This document shows, one piece after another, positions 1 to 4,182 of a stretch of 16,095 nt of DNA. Numbering within the stretch: position 1 is the first letter of the stretch; the number at the start of each line of letters is the position of its first letter. Both the position numbers and the translations under genes were made by a program. Source of the DNA: CAZNNH01 sp964574335 (GTDB lineage Bacteria; Acidobacteriota; Vicinamibacteria; Fen-336); the NCBI GenBank assembly GCA_964574335.1, contig CAZNNH010000142.1, positions 1 through 16,095 on the forward strand. The letters run 5' to 3'. The notes beneath the pieces are model-generated. The model worked only from the letters and a program-made list of their open reading frames with translations, had not been told where the DNA came from and did no database searches.

Positions 1-107
1 CCCGCCTCGATGTCGTGGGAAGGATAGACGTAGAGCCGGCCGTCGAAGACGTGCGCCCGGGGGTCGGCCGTGTACATGTGGGTGACGAGCGGCTTCCTGG
101 CAGTCAT
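1..107 (-). CDS. Glycoside hydrolase family 43 protein, N-terminal fragment (runs off the left edge)
   Basis: Only the first 35 codons are in the window; the gene continues leftwards. The start is well supported: ATG at 107-105 lies about 9 nt after a strong Shine-Dalgarno (AAGGAGG, complement of 117-123). The N-terminus contains LVTHMYTADPRAHVFDG and RLYVYPSHD. This matches the first blade of GH43 five-bladed beta-propeller glycosidases (arabinofuranosidases, xylosidases), where the Asp of the ADP triplet (D15 here) is normally the general base. No signal peptide is visible, so a cytoplasmic enzyme is likely. A GH51 arabinofuranosidase lies about 11 kb away, which fits arabinan or arabinoxylan use. 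The substrate cannot be decided from this fragment. Confidence 0.8.
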   Translation of the reverse strand, partial: MTARKPLVTHMYTADPRAHVFDGRLYVYPSHDIEA

Positions 108-252
108 GTTCGAGCGCCTCCTTCCTGGGACAGCTGAGTGAATACCGTGCGTGGTGAGAGCCTCGCTCCGTGGCCTCCCCGCGCGGGCCGCCACGATGCT
201 CCCTTGCGGTCTACCACCGCCGAGACGCCTGCGAGTCTAGCCGTCCGCAGCG

Positions 253-276
253 ACGAACGCCAGCGGTGCCGTTCGT
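253..276 (-). terminator. Candidate terminator hairpin after the CGGC-domain gene
   Basis: A perfect 7-bp inverted repeat, ACGAACG (253-259) and CGTTCGT (270-276), encloses a 10-nt loop and starts 18 nt past the TGA of the upstream minus-strand gene. It has no T-tract, so intrinsic termination is uncertain. The rest of 108-293 shows only the Shine-Dalgarno of the GH43 gene and no convincing promoter. Confidence 0.4.
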
Positions 277-293
277 TGAAGCTCGAGGGTTGC

Positions 294-722
294 TCAGTCG
301 TAGGCCTGGCGCACCTCCTGGCTCGGCAGCAGCTCCGGGAAGCGCTCCAAGGTCGTCCAGGAGCGGAGGTCCTGGTGCACCAGCCGGTACTTCTCGGGGA
401 CCGGGTGGGTGCCGACGACGACCGGCACTCCGTAGCGGCGCTTCACGAACGCCACCAGGTCGTCCAGGTGCGGGCAGGGCGGGTAGCCCACCACGAACCC
501 GGTGGCCAGGTGAATGGCCTGGGCGCCGTTTCGGATCATCTCCTCGGGGACGTACTCCACGTTGCCACCGGGGCAGCCGCCACAGGTGGAGAAGCCCACC
601 ACCTCGAGGGGCTCGTCCATGGGATACCGCGAGAAGGCCCCGGCGCGCTCGCGTGCCGCCCGGAAGCACTTGCCGCCGCCGCAGGTGCGGTAACGGTCGC
701 AGATGACGATGCCGACCTTCAT
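294..722 (-). CDS. CGGC-domain protein (putative metal-binding), copy 1
   Basis: A 142-residue protein starting MKVGIVICDRYRTCGGGKC. The ATG (722-720) follows GGGAGGTGAGC, a good ribosome site. Residues 44-52 read FSTCGGCPG, the signature of the CGGC domain, a small presumed metal- or cluster-binding family found mostly in anaerobes, with no assigned reaction. Cysteines sit at 8, 14, 19, 47, 50 and 83. The family usually also has a cysteine after the Ile-His-Leu motif (HLASC-like); here residues 71-75 read HLATG, so that position is glycine. The C-terminus (about 110-142) extends beyond the domain and is absent from the second copy at 2376-2729. The gene begins 2 nt after the stop of the XRE-cupin gene, so the two are almost certainly co-transcribed. 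The family call is firm; the function is unknown. Confidence 0.85.
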   Translation of the reverse strand: MKVGIVICDRYRTCGGGKCFRAARERAGAFSRYPMDEPLEVVGFSTCGGCPGGNVEYVPEEMIRNGAQAIHLATGFVVGYPPCPHLDDLVAFVKRRYGVPVVVGTHPVPEKYRLVHQDLRSWTTLERFPELLPSQEVRQAYD

Positions 723-724
723 GC

Positions 725-1468
725 TCACCTCCCGCCGGCTCGGGGCCCACCCTTGGGGGTGGGGCTCTGCCTTTCCGTCTTCCGAGCGTGGTTGCGTCGG
801 GTCGCCGGCTCTCGGGTGCCGCGCGCCGGCGGCGCCAAGGAAAGATGCGGCTCGACCCAGCGCGGCTCCTCCTCCGGCGCGTACAGGACCAGCAGCAGCC
901 GCGCCGTGCGGCGGCTTTGGTTGAGCCCGCGGTGGGGCTGGCTCGACTCGAGGAGCAGGCTGTCGCCCTTCTCGATCGGGTAGCGCTCGCCCGCCACCTC
1001 GTAGACGCAGGCGCCGTGCAGGCCGAAGACCAGCTCCTGGCCGGGATGGACGATCGGGGCCGGGCTGGTGCTCCGGCCCGGAGCCAGCGACAGGATCAGG
1101 CCACGGAGGCGCTGGCTGGCGAGGCCGGAGGCGAGCCGTTCCAGGCGCCCGCCCGGGACGGTGACCGCGGGGCGCTCGCCGGCGGCGATCCGCACCGCGG
1201 GGGCGGGAGGACCCGGCTGGTCGAAGAGGTCGCCCAACCGGACCTCGAGGGTGGTGGCCAGCGCGTGCAGGGTCCCGAGCGCCGGCGATGTCCGTCCGGC
1301 CTCGATCTGATGGACCGTGGTCAGCGAAAGGCCGCTGGCCTCGGCCAGATGACGCAACGAGAGCCCGCGGCGACGACGGGCCTGCTGCAGCTGCCGGCCG
1401 ACCCGGCGCTTGAGAGCGTCCGTGGGGCACCTCCTCTCGGGCCACGGGGGCGCGCCCCGCCCCCCCAA
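725..1468 (-). CDS. XRE-family HTH transcriptional regulator with C-terminal cupin sensor domain
   Basis: A 247-residue cytoplasmic regulator. Residues 26-82 form a Cro/C1-type helix-turn-helix (LSLRHLAEASGLSLTTVHQI is the core), and residues about 125-197 a cupin_2 barrel containing HPGQELVFGLHG and YPIEKGDSLLLES. This HTH-cupin layout is common in regulators that sense small molecules or redox metabolites. The tail after about 205 is low-complexity, rich in Pro and Arg. The start is uncertain: no ATG or GTG lies in frame before the HTH, and the best candidate is a TTG at 1468-1466, six nt after AGGTGA. An AGGAGG inside the coding region (near residues 11-13) has no in-frame standard start after it. 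It is the first gene of an operon with the CGGC gene and is divergent from the selenoperoxiredoxin, so it may control both. An inverted repeat overlaps its start. Confidence 0.85.
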   Translation of the reverse strand: MGGRGAPPWPERRCPTDALKRRVGRQLQQARRRRGLSLRHLAEASGLSLTTVHQIEAGRTSPALGTLHALATTLEVRLGDLFDQPGPPAPAVRIAAGERPAVTVPGGRLERLASGLASQRLRGLILSLAPGRSTSPAPIVHPGQELVFGLHGACVYEVAGERYPIEKGDSLLLESSQPHRGLNQSRRTARLLLVLYAPEEEPRWVEPHLSLAPPARGTREPATRRNHARKTERQSPTPKGGPRAGGR

Positions 1469-1484
1469 GTCATATCACCTGACT
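1468..1484. promoter_or_regulatory. Inverted repeat, candidate operator in the regulator/peroxiredoxin divergent region
   Basis: AGTCA (1468-1472) and TGACT (1480-1484) form a perfect 5-bp inverted repeat around a 7-nt spacer. It covers the ribosome site and first base of the XRE-cupin gene, a common place for autoregulation. Short inverted repeats arise often by chance, so this is suggestive only. Confidence 0.3.
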
Positions 1485-1708
1485 GCTACAGATGGAAACC
1501 TTGTGCCGGATGGCTGATACAGAGTACCATCTCTCCAACCGTGGCTCTCCGCGAGAAGGTCGTTCCCTCTCCGTCACGGCGATCCAGGAAGGAGGCGTCA
1601 GTGCCCGAGCCGCCGCAGGGATGCGCCCGCGTGACCGGCACCGTCACCGGCAGCCAGCCGGAAAGACCCGAGCCGAACGGGGCACCAGAGCCGAGAAAGG
1701 AGGCCGCC
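1485..1708 (+). promoter_or_regulatory. Leader region of the selenoperoxiredoxin gene with two in-frame start signals
   Basis: This stretch contains a weak promoter-like pair (TTGTGC at 1501-1506 and TACCAT at 1525-1530, 18-nt spacer). It has two ribosome-site/GTG combinations in the same frame: AAGGAGG before GTG 1601 and AAAGGAGG before GTG 1709. Between them lie a repeated ACCGGCA and a CCGGC/GCCGG hairpin (loop AGCCA). Starting at 1601 would add 36 Pro- and Glu-rich residues with no resemblance to peroxiredoxins. No other gene is recognisable here. Confidence 0.35.
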
Positions 1709-2317
1709 GTGACCGCACGAGTGGGCCAGAAGGCCCCCGACTTCACCGCTCCCGCCTACCACAAGGGGGGATTCACCTCGGTCCAGCTCTCGAGCTTCGC
1801 CGGGAAGTGGGTGTTGCTGTGCTTCTACCCGGGTGACTTCACCTTCGTCTGAGCGACCGAAGTGTCGGCGGTCGCCGACAAGTACGCCGAGCTGCAGAAG
1901 CTGGGTTGTGAAATCATCTCGGTCAGCGTGGACAGCCACTTCGTCCACAAGATGTGGAACGACTACGAGCTCACCAAGATGGTCGAGGGCGGGGTCCCCT
2001 TCCACATGGCGTCGGACCAGGCGGGCAACGTCGGCCGCGCCTACGGCGTGTGGGACGAGAACCAGGGGATCGAGCTGCGCGGCCGGTTCATCATCGACCC
2101 GGACGGCGTGGTCCAGGCGATGGAGGTTCTGACCCCCCCGGTGGGCCGTCGTGTCGCCGAGACGATACGGCAGGTCCAGGCGTTCCAGCACGTCCGGAAC
2201 TCGGGCGGGAAGGAGGCGACACCCGCCGGCTGGATGCCGGGGCAGCCGGTCCTCAAGCCGGGTCCGGACCTGGTCGGCAACGTCTGGAAGGTCTGGAAGC
2301 CGAGCATGGAGAAGTAG
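1709..2317 (+). CDS. Selenocysteine-containing peroxiredoxin (AhpC/Prx1-like), TGA read as Sec48
   Basis: Reading through the in-frame TGA at 1850-1852 gives one continuous 202-residue thioredoxin-fold peroxiredoxin. The N-terminal part has VGQKAPDFTAPA and ends FYPGDFTFV; the part after the TGA starts ATEVSAVADKY and continues with RGRFIIDPDGVV, VGRRVAETIRQVQAFQ and the C-terminal PAGWMPGQPVLKPG. The TGA falls exactly on the peroxidatic cysteine of the PxxxTxxC motif (P41, T45, U48), so the enzyme should reduce peroxides through a selenolate. Cys38 and Cys67 remain, but the usual resolving Cys in the C-terminal VCPAGW motif is Thr171 (EATPAGW), so recycling must differ from typical 2-Cys enzymes. 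The GTG at 1709 is chosen because it follows AAAGGAGG and gives the standard N-terminus. It is cytosolic, monocistronic and divergent from the XRE-cupin operon. A frameshift or nonsense mutation is unlikely, since frame and conservation are intact on both sides. Confidence 0.88.
1850..1852 (+). other. Predicted selenocysteine codon (UGA recoding site)
   Basis: TGA replaces the codon of the catalytic peroxidatic cysteine in the peroxiredoxin gene. Upstream it reads ...DFTFV and downstream ATEV..., in the same frame. Selenocysteine peroxiredoxins (PrxU) are established in Eubacterium acidaminophilum and other bacteria. Decoding needs selA, selB, selC and selD, none of which lie in this window. 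Confidence 0.87.
1863..1880 (+). promoter_or_regulatory. Bacterial SECIS element in the peroxiredoxin mRNA
   Basis: Just downstream of the TGA, TGTCGGC (1863-1869) pairs perfectly with GCCGACA (1874-1880), leaving the four-base loop GGTC at 1870-1873. Seventeen bases separate the TGA from the loop guanines. This fits the known bacterial SECIS layout (stem-loop inside the coding region, guanine and uracil exposed in a small apical loop) and resembles the GGUC core of the E. coli fdhF element. A competing 7-bp hairpin (1853-1859 with 1869-1875) is also possible, so structure probing would be decisive. Confidence 0.7.
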
Positions 2318-2324
2318 GCCGTCC

Positions 2325-2367
2325 GCCGCGGCGGCCCCTCGGCGACGCCGAGGCCCGCCGCCGCGGC
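2325..2367. terminator. Bidirectional GC-rich hairpin between convergent genes
   Basis: GCCGCGGCGG (2325-2334) pairs with CCGCCGCGGC (2358-2367) around an inner CCTCGGC/GCCGAGG stem (2337-2343 with 2347-2353, loop GAC). It fills most of the 58-nt gap between the peroxiredoxin stop and the stop of the convergent CGGC gene. It lacks a clear T-tract on either strand, but its position and stability suggest a two-way transcription barrier. Confidence 0.6.
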
Positions 2368-2375
2368 GTCCTCCG

Positions 2376-2729
2376 TCAGTAGTCGTGGGTCCCCAGCACC
2401 AGCGGGACGCCGAACTTCTTCTCGACGATCGGCGCCAGCTTCTCGAAGCGGATCGGGCACTGTGCCGTCTCCCTCGCCAGCTTGACGCAGGTCCCCAGGT
2501 GGATGGCCTCGATCGGCCGATCCATGGAGCGGGCCACCTGGTCGAGCAGCTTGATCCGCGGCACCACCAGGCCCGGGCAGTCCCCGCAGTCGGTCATCCC
2601 GACCACCTCGATGGTGTCGTGGCGCGCGTACTCGCCGTTTCTCTCGGCCATCGCCTTGAAGCACTTGGCGCATGCGATGCACGAGTGGTCCTTCACTCGC
2701 TTGCAGTACAAGACGGCGATCCTCGCCAT
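2376..2729 (-). CDS. CGGC-domain protein (putative metal-binding), copy 2, with CGDC variant
   Basis: A 117-residue, cysteine-rich protein starting MARIAVLYCKRVKDHSCIAC. The ATG at 2729-2727 follows a purine-rich GGGAGGGGGG. The domain core reads MTDCGDCPG (residues 45-53), so the signature CGGC is CGDC. Cysteines are at 9, 17, 20, 23, 48, 51, 81 and 91, enough for a multinuclear metal or Fe-S site. The Ile-His-Leu-Gly-Thr-Cys motif (residues 76-81) keeps the cysteine that copy 1 at 294-722 lacks. The central cores of the two copies are clearly related, but the ends diverge: copy 2 stops at residue 117 with GTHDY. It is transcribed alone towards the peroxiredoxin and divergently from the ten-gene cluster operon, with a good promoter. 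Function is unknown; redox sensing or metal handling would suit the neighbours. Confidence 0.85.
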   Translation of the reverse strand: MARIAVLYCKRVKDHSCIACAKCFKAMAERNGEYARHDTIEVVGMTDCGDCPGLVVPRIKLLDQVARSMDRPIEAIHLGTCVKLARETAQCPIRFEKLAPIVEKKFGVPLVLGTHDY

Positions 2730-2778
2730 TCGCCCCCCTCCCGTCGCCGCCGGCGGCGGCGCTGACCTCGAGAGCCTA

Positions 2779-2810
2779 GAGCATCATGGTTTTATGCTCA
2801 TAAGTGTCAA
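2779..2810 (-). promoter_or_regulatory. Promoter of CGGC copy 2 with overlapping palindrome
   Basis: On the minus strand, TTGACA (complement of 2805-2810) is followed after 16 nt by CATGAT (complement of 2783-2788), a good sigma-70-type pair in an unusually AT-rich patch. Between and over these elements lies a perfect inverted repeat, GAGCAT (2779-2784) and ATGCTC (2794-2799), with a 9-nt spacer. A repressor bound there would cover the -10 box. Confidence 0.55.
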
Positions 2811-2974
2811 TCAACCGGCTCATCCGAAGGACCACACCCCGCAGCACGGTCGCACTGGCGCGACCCTCCCGCCGGCGAAGGGGGGTGTCCCCGGTGCCGT
2901 AACCTGCCAGCCTGCCTAGGGATCGGCCGAGGACGGGAGCTCGTCGAGGAGCTGGCCCGCTTCCTGCTCGTCGG
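2811..2974 (+). promoter_or_regulatory. Upstream region of the cluster-assembly operon, possible sigma-54 promoter
   Basis: The region holds several potential RNA stems, such as GGTCGC/GCGACC with a 6-nt loop, but fits no riboswitch class I recognise. TGGCCCG (2953-2959), four bases, then CTGCT (2964-2968) has the GG-N10-GC spacing of sigma-54 promoters, with two mismatches to the TGGCACG-N4-TTGCW consensus. It would start transcription near 2978, so the first gene would be almost leaderless. GG-N10-GC occurs easily by chance in such GC-rich DNA, so confidence is low. Confidence 0.25.
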
Positions 2975-3400
2975 ATGGGCATGGGAGGCCAGACCACGAC
3001 GGCGGCCCTGACGGTGTGGGATGGACGGATCTCCCCGGTCTTCGACGTGAGCCGGGAGGTGATCGTCCTGACCGTGCAGCGAGGCGCGGTGACGGCGCGG
3101 CAGCGAGAGAGCTTGGCGGCGCCGACCCCGGCCCTCAGGGTCGCGCGGCTGGTGGGGCTGGGCATCGACACCCTGGTCTGCGGGGCCATCTCGGAGCCGC
3201 TGCGCCAGGCGCTCGAGGCCCGCGGCATCAGGATCCTCGGCTTCGTGGCCGGGGAGGTCGACGAGGTGGTGGCCGCGTTCGTCGCCGGCTCGCTGCCGAC
3301 CCCCGCCCTGTCGATGCCGGGATGCCGCGGCCGCCAGCGCCGTCTGCGGAGAAGGCGCGGCCGGTGCGATGGGGGCTTCGGCCTCGGAAGACGGCCGTGA
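2975..3400 (+). CDS. NifX/NifB-type dinitrogenase iron-molybdenum cofactor family protein (ORP-like), first gene of operon
   Basis: A 141-residue small protein whose residues about 9-110 form the ribonuclease-H-like fold of the dinitrogenase Fe-Mo cofactor family (NifX, NifB C-terminus, orange protein). Typical are VWDGRISPVFDVS near the N-terminus and the later LVGLGIDTLVCGAIS and GIRILGFVAGEVDEVV. Such proteins bind or carry metal-sulfur clusters; the Desulfovibrio orange protein holds a Mo-Cu cluster. The C-terminal tail (about 115-141) is very Arg-rich and looks unstructured. The start is uncertain: no good ribosome site precedes ATG 2975, ATG 2981 is equally possible, and the conserved domain starts only about residue 9. 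It is 23 nt ahead of the DUF5320 gene. Confidence 0.8.
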   Translation: MGMGGQTTTAALTVWDGRISPVFDVSREVIVLTVQRGAVTARQRESLAAPTPALRVARLVGLGIDTLVCGAISEPLRQALEARGIRILGFVAGEVDEVVAAFVAGSLPTPALSMPGCRGRQRRLRRRRGRCDGGFGLGRRP

Positions 3401-3423
3401 GAACACGAAAAGGGAGGAGACAC

Positions 3424-3798
3424 ATGCCAGGAGGAGATCGAACCGGTCCTCTCGGACGGGGTCCGATGACGGGACGAAGCGCCGGCTACTGCGCCGGCAA
3501 CGACGTGGGCGGGTTCGTTGACGGGGGTCGCCGGGGCTTTGGCGGTGGTCCCGGCCGGGGCCGGCGCGGCGGGGGCCGCGGAGGGTTCCGGCAGCGGTGG
3601 TGGCCAGGCGGCGCCCGGGGAGGAGCCGGGATCGACGCACCGCTGGAGCCGGCGGGTGCCGACCAGTCGAAGGTGGCCGGGCTGCGGCGGCTGGTCGAGC
3701 GCCTGCAGGAGGCCGTCGGCGACCTGGAAGACCAGATCCGGGGAGCCGGGAGGGCGAAGACCTCACGGGCACCGGACACCACCCAGGACGAGCCATGA
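3424..3798 (+). CDS. DUF5320-type Gly/Arg-rich protein
   Basis: A 124-residue protein starting MPGGDRTGPLGRGPMTGRSA, the hallmark N-terminus of small DUF5320-like proteins that typically sit beside NifX-like and MinD-ferredoxin genes. The ATG follows AAAGGGAGGAGACAC, a strong ribosome site. Residues 30-70 are a Gly-Arg-rich, RGG-like stretch that is probably disordered, and residues about 82-107 (KVAGLRRLVERLQEAVGDLE) look like a short amphipathic or coiled-coil helix. One cysteine is present (C23, in GYCAG). The stop overlaps the next start as ATGA. No activity is known; the conserved linkage points to an accessory or scaffold role in the cluster system. Confidence 0.8.
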   Translation: MPGGDRTGPLGRGPMTGRSAGYCAGNDVGGFVDGGRRGFGGGPGRGRRGGGRGGFRQRWWPGGARGGAGIDAPLEPAGADQSKVAGLRRLVERLQEAVGDLEDQIRGAGRAKTSRAPDTTQDEP

Positions 3799-4172
3799 AG
3801 GTCGCGGTCAGTGCCACCGGCCCGTCGCTTCACGCGACGATCGACCCTCGCTTCGGGAGGTGCGCCTGCTTCGTGCTGGTTGAGACCGAGGACATGAGCT
3901 GCGAGCCTATCGAGAACTCGAGCCGCACCCTCGGCGGCGGGGCCGGCATCCAGTCGGCCCAACTGGTGGCGCGAAAGGGCGCCCAGGCGGTCCTGACCGG
4001 CAACTGCGGCCCCAACGCCCACGAGACGCTCCGCGCCGCCGGCATCGAGGTGGTGGTGGGTCAGGGTGGCACGGTCTCGGAGGCCGTCGAGCGTTTCAAG
4101 ACCGGCCAGCTCCGCGCCGCCTCGGCACCCAACGTGCAAAGCCACGCGGGCCTTCGGGACCAGCCGCGATGA
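3795..4172 (+). CDS. NifX/ORP-like dinitrogenase iron-molybdenum cofactor-binding protein
   Basis: A 125-residue protein starting MKVAVSATGPSLHATIDPRF, a typical opening of the orange-protein/NifX group. It continues with GRCACFVLVE, AGIQSAQLVARKGAQAVLTG, NCGPNAHETLRAAGIEVVVG and a final helix, TVSEAVERFKTGQL. The fold presents a surface for a metal-sulfur cluster; cysteines are at 23, 25, 36 and 71. AGGA lies 6 nt before the ATG, within the end of the DUF5320 gene, and the ATGA overlap implies translational coupling. The double-ATPase gene starts 10 nt later. It is the likeliest cofactor-carrying target of this operon. The metal bound cannot be told from sequence. Confidence 0.9.
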   Translation: MKVAVSATGPSLHATIDPRFGRCACFVLVETEDMSCEPIENSSRTLGGGAGIQSAQLVARKGAQAVLTGNCGPNAHETLRAAGIEVVVGQGGTVSEAVERFKTGQLRAASAPNVQSHAGLRDQPR

Positions 4173-4182
4173 GGCCGCCGGC

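Noticed and set aside
1850..1852. The TGA in the peroxiredoxin as a disabling nonsense mutation or frameshift
   Set aside because: Reading frame and conservation are intact on both sides, the change is exactly at the redox cysteine, and a SECIS-like hairpin follows. A single-base sequencing error remains formally possible.
2820..2960. A riboswitch (cobalamin, glycine or molybdenum-cofactor type) ahead of the cluster operon
   Set aside because: Several short stems exist, but no conserved core of these classes could be matched; stems are frequent in DNA this GC-rich.
3398..3400. The TGA ending the first NifX-like gene, or other gene-ending TGAs, as further selenocysteine codons
   Set aside because: The downstream in-frame sequence shows no family similarity, and a new gene with a ribosome site begins within 23 nt.
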